Below, piece after piece: positions 17,530 through 26,264 of a stretch of 64,000 bases of DNA. Position 1 is the first letter of the stretch. Every line of letters begins with the position of its first letter. Source of the stretch: CAZUMJ01 sp964621605 (GTDB lineage Bacteria; Actinomycetota; Acidimicrobiia; Acidimicrobiales; Iamiaceae); contig CAZUMJ010000013.1 of the NCBI GenBank assembly GCA_964621605.1, forward strand, positions 9,566 to 73,565. The letters are read 5' to 3'. Below the pieces are notes generated by a model. That model had not been told where the DNA came from, did no database searches, and saw only the letters and a program-made list of their open reading frames with translations. The translations under genes and the position numbers were made by a program.

Positions 17530-19491
17530 GTGATCCTCGTCGATGCGGTCGGACTTGGCGCGAGCCGTCCCGGGCGTCCGCTGTATGCGGACGTGTCGTT
17601 CACGATCTCGAGCGGCGATCGAGTGGGGTTGGTCGGGCGCAACGGCGCCGGGAAGTCGACGTTGCTGCGTCAGCTCGCCGGCTTCGAGGAACCCGAGGAA
17701 GGCGTCGTGCGCCGCGGGCGTGACGCGCAGATCGTCGTCCTCGACCAGCTCGGCGCGCTCCCTGCCGGCACCGCCCGTGAGGCCGCCGGCGGTGGGTGGG
17801 AGGCGGAGGCGGTGCTCGATCGCCTTGGCATGGGGGCGCTGCTGGATCGCCCGGTTCAGCAACTCTCGGGCGGGCAGGCGAAGCGTGTGGCGCTGGCCCG
17901 TGCGCTCGTCGCAGCGTCGCAGGACGACCAACGATCAGACCGGGTGCTGCTGTTGCTCGATGAGCCCACCAACCACCTCGACATCGACGCGATCGCCTGG
18001 TTGGAGGAACGTCTCGCCGCACACCGCGGGGCGCTGGTGCTCGTCACCCACGACCGTCACGTGCTCGACCGGGTCACGACGCGCGTGGTCGAGCTCGATC
18101 GTGGGCACGCGTACTCCCACGACGGCGGGTACGCGGGCTATCTCGCCGGGCGGGCCGAGCGCGCCGAACGGGAGGGCCGCGCCGAGGAGGTGCGCCAGAA
18201 CCTGGCGCGGCGCGAGCTGGCCTGGCTACGACGGGGTGCCCCGGCCCGCACGCGGAAGTCCCGGGCGCGCGTCGCCAGCGCGACGGCGCTCATCGAGGGG
18301 GTGCCCGATCGGCCGGAACGCGCCGATGCGCTCGACCTCGCCGGGGCGGGCGGCGTGTCAGCGGCAGGGGACCGCACAGGCCTCCCGGGCTACACGGCGG
18401 CGGCGCGGCGTGCTCGAACCGGGACGCCGCGCCTTGGCGACACCGTCATCGAGCTCCAACGCGTCAGCTTTCGCCATGCGCCGGTGTCGAGCGCGGCAGA
18501 CGACGGTGGCACGGGAACGCGTCGAGCGGGAGAAGCCGACGCAGCGGAGCCTGCGCGCTGGGTGCTGCACAACGTGGACCTGCAGCTGGATCCCGCCGAG
18601 CGACTCGGGGTGCTCGGCCTCAACGGCGCGGGCAAGTCGACGCTGCTCGACGTGCTCGCCGGGCGTCGCGAGCCGGTCGAGGGGACCGTGGTGCGGGGCT
18701 CGACCGTCGTGCTCGGCTACCACGATCAGGTGGGAGTGACGCTGAACCCGGCCCAGCGGGTGCGCGACGCGGTCGCGGGTCCTCACCGCGAGCCCGATCA
18801 CACAGACGCCGCACTGATGGAGCGCTTCTGGTTCGACGCCGACGCGCAGTATGCGCCGATCTCACTGCTCTCCGGTGGCGAGCGACGTCGGCTCCAGCTC
18901 TTGCTCACCTTGGCGTCACGTCCGAACGTGCTGCTGCTCGACGAGCCTACGAACGATCTCGACCTCGACACCCTGCGCGCGCTCGAGGACTACCTCGACG
19001 ACTGGCCGGGTGCGCTGGTGGTCGTGAGCCACGACCGAGCCTTCCTCGAGCGCACCGTCACCGACGTCGTCGCGGTCGCCCCCGATGGTGGGGTGCGGCG
19101 CGTCGCCGGCGGGTACCCGGCGTGGGCGGCGGATCGTCCGTCAGCGACCGCACGGACGTTGCAGGGCGAGCGTGCTCCATCTCGGCGGGCGCCTCAGGGC
19201 GGAGCCTCGCGTCCGTCCGTTGCGTCAGATGTCGACCGAGCGGACGGACAGGCGGCTCCGGCTCGCCGTTCGGCGAGCACCCTGCGTCACCTGCTGAAGG
19301 AGGTCGACCGCGACGTGCGGCGGCTGGAACGCCAACGCGACGAACTCGATGCCGCGGCTGCTGACCCCGCAGTGGTCGCCGATCACGTCCGCCTTGCAGA
19401 GGTCGGTCGTGAGCTTTCCGCGGTCGTCGAAGCGTTACGTGATGCCGAGGAACGCTGGCTGGCGCTCACCATCGAGGCGGAAGGCGGCTGA
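17530..19491 (+). CDS. ABC-F family ribosome-associated ATPase (Uup/EttA-like)
   Basis: Soluble tandem ABC ATPase (653 aa) without membrane segments, of the type that binds the ribosomal E site. First cassette: Walker A GRNGAGKSTLLRQL near residue 40, signature LSGGQAKRVALARAL, Walker B LLLLDEPTNHLDIDA. Second cassette: GLNGAGKSTLLDVL near 365, LSGGERRRLQLLLTL, VLLLDEPTNDLDLDT. The linker between them is Arg/Ala-rich and unusually loose. A C-terminal coiled coil (LLKEVDRDVRRLERQRDELD) resembles Uup's DNA/RNA-binding tail. It could be a translation factor or an antibiotic-resistance ABC-F; no drug cluster is near, so a housekeeping role is more likely. Confidence 0.92.
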   Translation: MILVDAVGLGASRPGRPLYADVSFTISSGDRVGLVGRNGAGKSTLLRQLAGFEEPEEGVVRRGRDAQIVVLDQLGALPAGTAREAAGGGWEAEAVLDRLGMGALLDRPVQQLSGGQAKRVALARALVAASQDDQRSDRVLLLLDEPTNHLDIDAIAWLEERLAAHRGALVLVTHDRHVLDRVTTRVVELDRGHAYSHDGGYAGYLAGRAERAEREGRAEEVRQNLARRELAWLRRGAPARTRKSRARVASATALIEGVPDRPERADALDLAGAGGVSAAGDRTGLPGYTAAARRARTGTPRLGDTVIELQRVSFRHAPVSSAADDGGTGTRRAGEADAAEPARWVLHNVDLQLDPAERLGVLGLNGAGKSTLLDVLAGRREPVEGTVVRGSTVVLGYHDQVGVTLNPAQRVRDAVAGPHREPDHTDAALMERFWFDADAQYAPISLLSGGERRRLQLLLTLASRPNVLLLDEPTNDLDLDTLRALEDYLDDWPGALVVVSHDRAFLERTVTDVVAVAPDGGVRRVAGGYPAWAADRPSATARTLQGERAPSRRAPQGGASRPSVASDVDRADGQAAPARRSASTLRHLLKEVDRDVRRLERQRDELDAAAADPAVVADHVRLAEVGRELSAVVEALRDAEERWLALTIEAEGG

Positions 19492-19502
19492 GCCGCGGCC
19501 AC

Positions 19503-20120
19503 TCAGGTGTGATTTGGGTGGTCGAGGATCTCGCTGAGCAAGTTGTGGACCTGCGCGGGGCTGAGCCCGAGGTTGCGGGCGATCGAGTCGAGCGCGGCGC
19601 GGTTGGCGGCGGTGAGGAGGCCGCCCGCCTGGGCGACGTCGGCGCAGGCCCGTACGAAGCGTTCCTTGCCCATCGGCTCGAGGTCGACGGCCAGCTTGTC
19701 GAGCGCGTCGTCGAGCTGGGTCAGGTCGATTGCCCGGAGGTCACCGTCGAGCTGCGTGTCGTTGTACTGGATCGCGGCGGTCGTCTTGACGGCCGTCACC
19801 GCGGCAGCTCGCACCGCGGCATCGTGCGGGTCGCCATCGAGGACCAGGAGGACGACCGCGAGGCGCATGCCCCACTGCAGGCGGGTTGCGAGGTCGGCGG
19901 TGGTCGCTGCGTCGAGGACTCGTTCGTCGTAGACGCGGTGGCACGACTGGCACTCGTATGCCTCGTCGACGACCTCGCTGCGGCCCATGGGGAGCATGAG
20001 GGCGCTGAACGCACGCCGTTCCTGGCGGTGGGTGTAGTAGCGGTCGCCACCGCACACGGGGCAGAAGAAGGTGCCTTGCTCGACGTCCTTCCAGCGGTTC
20101 CGGTACCCGACGACGTTCAC
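19503..20120 (-). CDS. Zinc-ribbon protein with TerB-like helical domain
   Basis: Protein of 205 aa. Residues 17-60 form a split zinc ribbon (FFCPVCGGDRYY and YECQSCHRVYDERVL). Residues 70-200 are helical and resemble the TerB/DjlA-type domain (GMRLAVVLLVLDGDPHDAAV, ERFVRACADVAQAGG, ARNLGLSPAQVHNLLSEIL), in which acidic residues can bind metal. There is no signal peptide, although the LAVVLLVL stretch is hydrophobic. Function is not established. It starts at GTG 20120 behind a GGAG site and is divergent from the nfuA-like gene. Confidence 0.72.
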   Translation of the reverse strand: MNVVGYRNRWKDVEQGTFFCPVCGGDRYYTHRQERRAFSALMLPMGRSEVVDEAYECQSCHRVYDERVLDAATTADLATRLQWGMRLAVVLLVLDGDPHDAAVRAAAVTAVKTTAAIQYNDTQLDGDLRAIDLTQLDDALDKLAVDLEPMGKERFVRACADVAQAGGLLTAANRAALDSIARNLGLSPAQVHNLLSEILDHPNHT

Positions 20121-20246
20121 ACACTGCTCCAGGGAGATTGTTCGTTACGCGCAACTGTGCCGTGAGGCAATCACAGTACCAGTGATGCTCACGGTTGTGA
20201 CCGCACCGTTCCGATCGGTCACTTCGGGCTTCGTCTGAAGGGGCGA

Positions 20247-20252
20247 TAGCCT
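20247..20252 (+). promoter_or_regulatory. Probable -10 box (TAGCCT) of nfuA-like gene
   Basis: TAGCCT ends eight bases before ATG 20261. This is the reason for preferring that ATG over an upstream in-frame TTG at 20252, which would lie inside the box. Confidence 0.4.
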
Positions 20253-20260
20253 TGGCCCGG

Positions 20261-20875
20261 ATGGACGCTCCGCCGATCAGCCAAGTCTTGACCGTCACGC
20301 CGGCCGCGCTGCGCCAGGTGAACGACCTCCGTGCGGGCGAGCCCGACTCCGACCGGTTGGGGCTCTGGGTCGAGGTCACGGGGTCGCGGGGCGGTGATTA
20401 CACCTACGACCTGGCCTTCGAGCAGATCGACAACGTGCCCTCCGATGCCGACATTTCGTTGCACGGCGATCTCACCGTGGTCGTGCCCGCGGGCAGCATC
20501 GAACAACTCAGCGGGGCGACGCTCGACGTGCCCGCTGCCGAGGGACAGACCGGGCTGGTGCTGCGCAACCCCAACCGCCCCGCACCCGTCGCCCCCGAGA
20601 ACCTCGAGCTCACCGGCGACCTTCCCGACAAGGTCAACCAGCTCCTCCAGCAGATGATCAACCCGTCGCTCGGGGCCCACGGCGGGTACGCCGAGCTGGT
20701 CGGGGTCGAGGGGTCGATCGTGTACATCACGATGGGCGGTGGGTGCCACGGGTGCGCCGCGAGCGCGCTCACCCTGCGTGCCGGCATCCGCCGAACGATC
20801 ATCGAACACCTCCCCGAGGTGACCGACGTCGTCGACGCCACCGATCACAGCGCGGGTGAGAATCCGTTCATGTGA
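20261..20875 (+). CDS. NfuA-like iron-sulfur cluster carrier (A-type domain plus NifU domain)
   Basis: Scaffold/carrier that delivers [4Fe-4S] clusters to apo-proteins (204 aa). The N-terminal half is HesB/IscA-like (VTPAALRQVNDLR, YDLAFEQIDNVPSDAD) but lacks the three IscA cysteines, as in NfuA. The C-terminal NifU domain has the active CxxC in MGGGCHGCAASALTL near residue 165. It may serve the many Fe-S proteins in this window. Transcription appears leaderless from ATG 20261; a TTG three codons earlier with a GAAGGGG upstream is the alternative start. Confidence 0.88.
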   Translation: MDAPPISQVLTVTPAALRQVNDLRAGEPDSDRLGLWVEVTGSRGGDYTYDLAFEQIDNVPSDADISLHGDLTVVVPAGSIEQLSGATLDVPAAEGQTGLVLRNPNRPAPVAPENLELTGDLPDKVNQLLQQMINPSLGAHGGYAELVGVEGSIVYITMGGGCHGCAASALTLRAGIRRTIIEHLPEVTDVVDATDHSAGENPFM

Positions 20876-20917
20876 GGCACGCCACCCGACCCGTCGGGTG
20901 CGTGCAAAGCTGCGCCG

Positions 20918-21985
20918 GTGCGTGCTTCGTCCTGGCTTCGATCGGTTGCTGTCGTGTCCACGATCGGGCTGCTCGGGGTCGCAACCTCGTGCAGTTCCGG
21001 AGGGTCGTCCTCCGCGGGCTCTGCCGGGGTGACGACCGTATCCGTGGCGAACGCGGGGAGTGGCGTGCACCCGGCGGGCACGTTCGCGGTCGGGCTCGCG
21101 GATCGCACCTACGTCGATACATCCCGGCCGACCGCCGCGCACGGCGGCAAGCCGGAACTGCCGTCGCGGACCCTGCACACCAGCGTGCTGTACCCGGCCC
21201 AGGGAACCCCGAGCGCCGCAGGCACCCCGCAGCGTGATGCGCCAGCCCAGGCGGGGTCGTGGCCCGTCATCGTGTTCGCCCACGGCAGCACCCGCGCCGG
21301 TCTCGACTACGTCGCCACGTTGAGCTGGTGGGTGTCGGCGGGGTACATCGTCGTGGCCCCCAACTTCCCGCTCTCCACCACGGGCGTGCCGGGCGGTACC
21401 GCGTACCTCGACTACCCAGCACAGACCGCGGACGAGTCGTTCGTGTTGGACTCGGTGTTCGCCGATGACGCCGCGCCATTGCACCTGGCCTCGCTCGTCG
21501 ACCACCGCCGGGTCGGGCTTGGCGGTCAGTCCTTCGGGGCGATCACGACGCTCGGCACGGTCGCCGCGGCGTGCTGCGCGGATGAGCGGGTGAAGGCCGC
21601 CACGGAGTTCGCGGGGATGTGGCTGCCGTACTCCTCCGGGGCCGACCTGTCCCCGCACGCGTCAAAGGTCGCGGTCCTGTTCGTCCACGGCGACGCCGAC
21701 CCCACCGTGCCGTATGCGAACGACCATGCCTTCTGGAAGAAGCTGCGGGCACCGGGCGGCTTCCTCACCCTTGTCGGCGGCATGCACGACGACGGGTACT
21801 TCGAGGGCGGGGCGAAGCCGCTCGACCGCTTCGTGGCGCAGGCGACGCTCGCCTTCTACGACGAACACCTCAAGGACGACCGCGCCGCGGGCGCGCGCTT
21901 CGCCAAGCTGGTGGCCGACGTCGGCCCCAAGGTGGCGACGTTCGAGCCGACGCCGGCTCCCCCCGCAAGCGCCGCCTCTAGCTAG
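20918..21985 (+). CDS. Lipoprotein alpha/beta hydrolase (dienelactone hydrolase/PAF-acetylhydrolase-like)
   Basis: Exported esterase-like hydrolase (355 aa). The N-terminal signal SVAVVSTIGLLGVATSC ends in a lipobox with Cys25, followed by a Ser/Gly-rich linker. The catalytic triad is visible: Ser in LGGQSFGAITT, Asp in FVHGDADPTVPYAND, His in VGGMHDDGYFEGG. IVFAHGSTRAG is the oxyanion-hole strand. The fold type includes polyester- and lipid-cleaving enzymes, but the substrate is unknown. The next gene begins ten bases downstream and may be co-transcribed. Confidence 0.85.
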   Translation: MRASSWLRSVAVVSTIGLLGVATSCSSGGSSSAGSAGVTTVSVANAGSGVHPAGTFAVGLADRTYVDTSRPTAAHGGKPELPSRTLHTSVLYPAQGTPSAAGTPQRDAPAQAGSWPVIVFAHGSTRAGLDYVATLSWWVSAGYIVVAPNFPLSTTGVPGGTAYLDYPAQTADESFVLDSVFADDAAPLHLASLVDHRRVGLGGQSFGAITTLGTVAAACCADERVKAATEFAGMWLPYSSGADLSPHASKVAVLFVHGDADPTVPYANDHAFWKKLRAPGGFLTLVGGMHDDGYFEGGAKPLDRFVAQATLAFYDEHLKDDRAAGARFAKLVADVGPKVATFEPTPAPPASAASS

Positions 21986-21994
21986 CGACACGCG

Positions 21995-23467
21995 TTGGCA
22001 GCCAGCGAGCAGCGGTGGGTTCCGTCCCGGCTCTGGCTGGGCTGGCTCGGCGTTGTGGGGTTCTGCATACGCGTCCACGCAGCCGCGACGATCGGGCGAG
22101 AGAACCCCACCTGGGGGGACGGGTACTGGTACCACGCGCAGGCGAACGCCCTCGCGTCGGGCCACTGGTTCATCGACCCGTTCCTGCAGGCCACGACGGG
22201 TCGGATCGCACCCGGCAACGCCCATCCGCCGCTCTACAGCCTGTGGCTGGGGATCGCATCGTTTCTCGGCGGGACCAGCTTCGCAGCGCACAAGGTCATG
22301 TCGTGCCTTGCGGGGCTGCTCCTCGTTGTGGTGATCGGGTTGCTCGCGGAGGAGGTCGCCGGTCGGCGCGCCGGGCTTGCGGCGGGCTTCCTGGCGGCCA
22401 TCTACCCACCCTTCTGGGTCGTCTCGAGCCTGCTGATGTCGGAGGAGCTCTTTGCTGCGCTCGTCGCGTGGTTCCTGCTCCTCGTCTATCGGTGGCACCG
22501 GCGGCCGAGCAGGGGCCGAGCGATCTGGTGCGGGATCGCGCTTGCCTGCGCCGCCCTCACTCGGCCAGAGGCGATCTTGTTCAGCGTCGTGCTCGTCGCG
22601 CCTGTGATGCTGTACCCCGGCCGGGGCTCCTATCCCGGCGAGGCGAGGCGGCGTCCGGCCTGGGCGGCACTGGCGTGGGCCGGCGGAGCCTGTGTGCTTC
22701 TCGTTGCTCCGTGGGTGGTGCGCAACGCGTTGGTGTTCGACAGGTTCCAGCCGCTGTCCAGCAACGGCGATCTCGTGCAGGCGTACACGAACAATCCCGT
22801 GGCGTACGGCACCTTGGACGAGGAGGTGGCGTGCGGCCACCCGCCGCGGCCGATCACGGTGGTGCTGCAGCCCTCGGGGAACGATCTTCTCGGGTATTGG
22901 TCTGATCCTTGGGTGCAGTACCTCCGCTGTGAGCAGGGTGACCCCACCGGTGATTCGTCAGATGTGGCGGCGTACTGGGAGCACGTGGGCCTCCAGTACG
23001 CGACTCGGCACCGGGGGCGTGTGCCGGTGGTCCTCGCCGCACGTGTCGGCCGCATCTGGGGCGCGTACCGCTGGCAGCAGGAGCCGCTGCTCAGCAGCAT
23101 CGAGGGGCGCCCCATCTGGGTGAGCCGGCTCGGATGGTGGTGCTACTGGGCACTGCTGGAGCTGGCCCTTGTCGGGCTCGTTGTGCTGCGTCGTCGCCGC
23201 GTCCTGATCTGGCCGCTGCTCTCGACCGGCGTCGTCGTCACCGCAGTCGCCATGTACGCGTACGGAGGGGTGCGCTTCCGCCTCCCTCTCGACGTGGCGA
23301 TCGTCGTGGGGGCAGCGGTCGCGATCGACGCGGCGATGGGGTCGGGCGTGTCGCTGCTGCGTCGGGTGCGCCGCGCTCAGCGCGGGGAGCAGGCCGCGCG
23401 TACCGCCGCTGCGACCCCTTCGGCGTCGAGCCCGTGCTCGGCGAGCAGCGCATCGGCCTTGCCCTGA
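21995..23467 (+). CDS. Glycosyltransferase family 39-like membrane protein
   Basis: Polytopic membrane protein (490 aa) of the ArnT/PMT (GT-C) group that transfers sugars from polyprenyl-phosphate donors on the outer membrane face. The first external loop has the acidic motif NPTWGDGYWYHAQANAL followed by HPPLYSLWLG, typical of GT39. At least nine hydrophobic segments follow (VVIGLLAEEVAGRRAGLAAG, ACVLLVAPWVVRNALVF and others). The start is taken as TTG 21995, ten bases after the lipoprotein hydrolase. The 3' end runs 91 bases into the convergent dxs gene, so the last 30 residues (Ala/Ser-rich) may be read from sequence constrained by dxs. Confidence 0.82.
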   Translation: MAASEQRWVPSRLWLGWLGVVGFCIRVHAAATIGRENPTWGDGYWYHAQANALASGHWFIDPFLQATTGRIAPGNAHPPLYSLWLGIASFLGGTSFAAHKVMSCLAGLLLVVVIGLLAEEVAGRRAGLAAGFLAAIYPPFWVVSSLLMSEELFAALVAWFLLLVYRWHRRPSRGRAIWCGIALACAALTRPEAILFSVVLVAPVMLYPGRGSYPGEARRRPAWAALAWAGGACVLLVAPWVVRNALVFDRFQPLSSNGDLVQAYTNNPVAYGTLDEEVACGHPPRPITVVLQPSGNDLLGYWSDPWVQYLRCEQGDPTGDSSDVAAYWEHVGLQYATRHRGRVPVVLAARVGRIWGAYRWQQEPLLSSIEGRPIWVSRLGWWCYWALLELALVGLVVLRRRRVLIWPLLSTGVVVTAVAMYAYGGVRFRLPLDVAIVVGAAVAIDAAMGSGVSLLRRVRRAQRGEQAARTAAATPSASSPCSASSASALP

Positions 23468-25275
23468 GGCACGAACGCACGCGGGAAGCCGAGCACTTGC
23501 ACGTCGGGGCTGCGACCGTCGTCGCGGGTGCGCGCGGCCGCGGCGGCGAGGTCGGCCAGCTGGGCACCGGCACCGCCGTCTCGGAAGCCGTCCTCGGCGG
23601 TGACCACGATGTCGTGGGCCGCGGCGTCCGCGACGAGGTCGGGGTCGAACGGGGATACGACACGCGGGTCCCACACGGTTGCGTCGATGCCGTCGGCGCG
23701 GAGGAGCTCGGCCGCATCGACCATCGTGGCGAGCAGCTTCCCGACGCCGACGAGGCAGACACGCCGCCCGTCACCGCGCCGGACAAGGCGCGCCGCCAGC
23801 CCGTGCCCGACGTCGTGCTCACCGACGACCGCGGCGGGGGTCTTCGGCCAGCGGATCGCCACCGGGCCATCGGTGATGAGCAGCGCGTCGTGCAGCATCT
23901 GCTGCAGCTCCTGGTATGACGACGGTGCGAACACCGTCATGCCAGGGATCTTCGTGAACAGCACCAGGTCGAGCATGCCGTGCGCGGACGGGCCGTCGTC
24001 TCCTCCGACCCCCGCACGGTCGATCGCGAACACCACGGGCAGGCCGTGCAGGGCCACGTCGAGGTTCACCTGGTCGAACGCCCTGCACAGGAACGTCGAG
24101 TAGATCGCCACGACCGGACGGAGCCCACCCATGGCCATGCCCGCAGCAGTCGTGACCGCATGCTGCTCAGCGATGCCGACGTCGATCATGCGGTCGGGGA
24201 AGCGGTCCGCGAAGGCCAGCAGCCCGGTCGAGCCGGGCATCGCTGCGGTGAGGGCCATCACCTGGGGGTTCGTCTCGGCCTCCTTGATGAGGGCCTCGGC
24301 GAACGCGCTCGTGTAGGAGGGTGGCCCGCCGGTCTTCGCGAGCGGGCCGGTCTCGGGGTTGAAGATCGAGGTGTCGTGCAGGCACTTCTCCTCGTCCTCC
24401 TCGGCCGGCGGGTACCCGCGGCCCTTCTGGGTGAGGACGTGCACGACGACGGGTCCGTCCTCGTAGTCGGCGGCGTTGCGCAGCGCGCGTTCGAGGCCTT
24501 CGAGATCGTGGCCGTCGAACGGCCCCGAGTACCGCACGCCGAGCGTCTCGAAGAAGACGGTGGGTTCCAACATCTCGCGCAGGCCCGCGACGGCGCCCTC
24601 GAGGGTCCAGGCGAGATGGTCACCCACCACGGGTACGTCGCGCACCAGCTTCGAGAAGCGGGCGCGCTGCTTGATGTACTGCGGATGCAGCCGCAGCCGA
24701 GCCACGCTGTCGGTGAGGCGCGAGACGGTCGGGGCGTAGGAGCGACCGTTGTCGTTGAAGACGATGATCGCCCGCTGGCCGCTGTGGCCGAGGTTGTTCA
24801 GCGCTTCGTACGCCATGCCCCCGGTCATGGCGCCGTCGCCGATGATCGCCACGACGTGCCGGTCGCTGCGTCCGGCCCGCTCGAACGCGATGGAGAGGCC
24901 GTGCGCATAGCTCAGGCTCGTCGATGCGTGGCTGTTCTCGACCAGGTCGTGGGGGGACTCTGCTCGGCTCGGGTAGCCCGACAGGCCACCGCCCTGACGC
25001 AAGGCCACGAACTGGTCACGCCGCCCGGTGAGCAGCTTGTGCACGTACGCCTGATGGCCGGTGTCCCAGATGAGTGCGTCCGTCGGCGACGAGAACACTC
25101 GATGCAGTGCAAGCGTCAACTCAACGGCGCCCAGGTTCGAGCCCAGGTGCCCGCCCGTGGCAGAGACGGCCTGCACGATGAACTCCCGAATCTCCGCGGC
25201 AAGCTCTTCGAGCTCGGCGTAGGACAAGCGACGGAGGTCGCTCGGTTCTTCGATCGTCTGCAGGAGCTCGCTCAC
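23377..25275 (-). CDS. dxs: 1-deoxy-D-xylulose-5-phosphate synthase
   Basis: First enzyme of the MEP isoprenoid pathway: condenses pyruvate and glyceraldehyde 3-phosphate using thiamine diphosphate. It has 632 aa, the usual length. Landmarks in order are GGHLGSNLGAVELTLALH, DTGHQAYVHKLLTGR, YPSRAESPHDLVENSHAST, the ThDP-binding IIGDGAMTGGMAYEALNN, FDGHDLEGLERAL, then the pyrimidine domain (DVGIAEQHAVTTAAGMAMG, IDRAGVGGDDGPSAHGMLDL). The GTG at 25275 is chosen for the GAGGAAAG site eight bases upstream and because family N-termini begin near this SELLQTIEEPSDL sequence. The C-terminus overlaps the convergent glycosyltransferase gene. Confidence 0.97.
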   Translation of the reverse strand: MSELLQTIEEPSDLRRLSYAELEELAAEIREFIVQAVSATGGHLGSNLGAVELTLALHRVFSSPTDALIWDTGHQAYVHKLLTGRRDQFVALRQGGGLSGYPSRAESPHDLVENSHASTSLSYAHGLSIAFERAGRSDRHVVAIIGDGAMTGGMAYEALNNLGHSGQRAIIVFNDNGRSYAPTVSRLTDSVARLRLHPQYIKQRARFSKLVRDVPVVGDHLAWTLEGAVAGLREMLEPTVFFETLGVRYSGPFDGHDLEGLERALRNAADYEDGPVVVHVLTQKGRGYPPAEEDEEKCLHDTSIFNPETGPLAKTGGPPSYTSAFAEALIKEAETNPQVMALTAAMPGSTGLLAFADRFPDRMIDVGIAEQHAVTTAAGMAMGGLRPVVAIYSTFLCRAFDQVNLDVALHGLPVVFAIDRAGVGGDDGPSAHGMLDLVLFTKIPGMTVFAPSSYQELQQMLHDALLITDGPVAIRWPKTPAAVVGEHDVGHGLAARLVRRGDGRRVCLVGVGKLLATMVDAAELLRADGIDATVWDPRVVSPFDPDLVADAAAHDIVVTAEDGFRDGGAGAQLADLAAAAARTRDDGRSPDVQVLGFPRAFVPQGKADALLAEHGLDAEGVAAAVRAACSPR

Positions 25276-25420
25276 TGCTTTCCTCGTGTGGGCAGAGAAG
25301 GTGACGGCTCGGCTCGGCACCGGTCGCGAGCCGCGGGAGCGGCCGGTCTCAAGGGTACCCTGCGGACCTCCGCGGACTCCACGCGGGGCGGTTCCTTCCT
25401 CGCTTCGGGCCGTTCCGACG

Positions 25421-25426
25421 TAGCGT
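25421..25426 (+). promoter_or_regulatory. Probable -10 box (TAGCGT) of leaderless cyclase gene
   Basis: TAGCGT ends seven bases before GTG 25434. The in-frame GTG at 25425 overlaps the box and is therefore the less likely start. Confidence 0.45.
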
Positions 25427-25433
25427 GGTCGCC

Positions 25434-26264
25434 GTGGACGCATCGACGCCCAGGGCAAGAAGCGCACGTGACGCCGGTGCCGAGGCGGTGTCGGCCCTGC
25501 GGCGATCGCTGGCCGAGCACGTTGCCGCCCTCGTGCGTCGCGACCAGGAGTTCGCAGATCTCGCCACAGAGGTGGGGCTCGTCGACCGCGACTGGCTCGA
25601 TGACCCGGTGCCTGGCCCGATGAGCTCGGCGACACCCGTCGAGGTCCTCGAACGCTTCCTCGCCCGGTCGGTCGAGCAGCGACCGTCGGTGCTCGCCTCT
25701 CTTGGGTTGAACGCGCTGCAGCTCATGACGTTCGACCGTGAGGGCGACGAGGGCGGCGCACCACAGGTGCTCACCGTGATGTTCACCGACCTGGAGGGCT
25801 TCACGCCCTTCACCGCAGAGCACGGGGACGCCGCCGCGTCCGAGGTGCTCGCGCAGCACTACCGCGCGGTCGGGCCGGTCGTGCGAGCGCGTGGTGGCAA
25901 GGTCGTCAAGCACCTCGGCGACGGATTGCTCGTGACGTTCCCCGAGGCTGCTGCAGCGGTCTACGCCGGGGTGGAGCTGCTCGACACCGCTCCGGCGCCG
26001 CTGCGGTTGCGAGCAGGCGCCCACACCGGTGAGGTGGTCGTCACGCGCGACGACGTGGTCGGTCACGTCGTCAACGTCGCAGCCCGAGTCACGGAGGTCA
26101 CCGATGGTGGGCAGGTGGTGGTGACCCAGGCGGTGCAGGACGCGGCAGGGCCGCTGCGGGGCCTCGCCTACGGCGAGTCGCGACGCGCCACGCTGAAGGG
26201 CGTGCCCGAGGCGGTCACGGTGCTGGCTGTGCAGCCGCAGGCGCCTCCGGCGCTCGGCTCTTGA
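25434..26264 (+). CDS. Class III adenylate/guanylate cyclase with N-terminal regulatory domain
   Basis: Soluble nucleotidyl cyclase (276 aa). The first 100 residues form a helical domain (LRRSLAEHVAALVRRDQEFAD, TPVEVLERFLARSVEQRPSV) like the regulatory domain of mycobacterial pH-responsive cyclases. The catalytic domain follows: TVMFTDLEGFTPFTAEHGD (metal Asp), GGKVVKHLGDGLLVTF (substrate Lys, second metal Asp) and GHVVNVAARVTE (transition-state Asn and Arg). All six canonical catalytic positions appear to be present, so a homodimer should be active. It is the second cyclase in the window, different in architecture from the AAA/TPR protein. Its 3' end overlaps the convergent PAP2 gene by 50 bases. 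Confidence 0.88.
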   Translation: MDASTPRARSARDAGAEAVSALRRSLAEHVAALVRRDQEFADLATEVGLVDRDWLDDPVPGPMSSATPVEVLERFLARSVEQRPSVLASLGLNALQLMTFDREGDEGGAPQVLTVMFTDLEGFTPFTAEHGDAAASEVLAQHYRAVGPVVRARGGKVVKHLGDGLLVTFPEAAAAVYAGVELLDTAPAPLRLRAGAHTGEVVVTRDDVVGHVVNVAARVTEVTDGGQVVVTQAVQDAAGPLRGLAYGESRRATLKGVPEAVTVLAVQPQAPPALGS

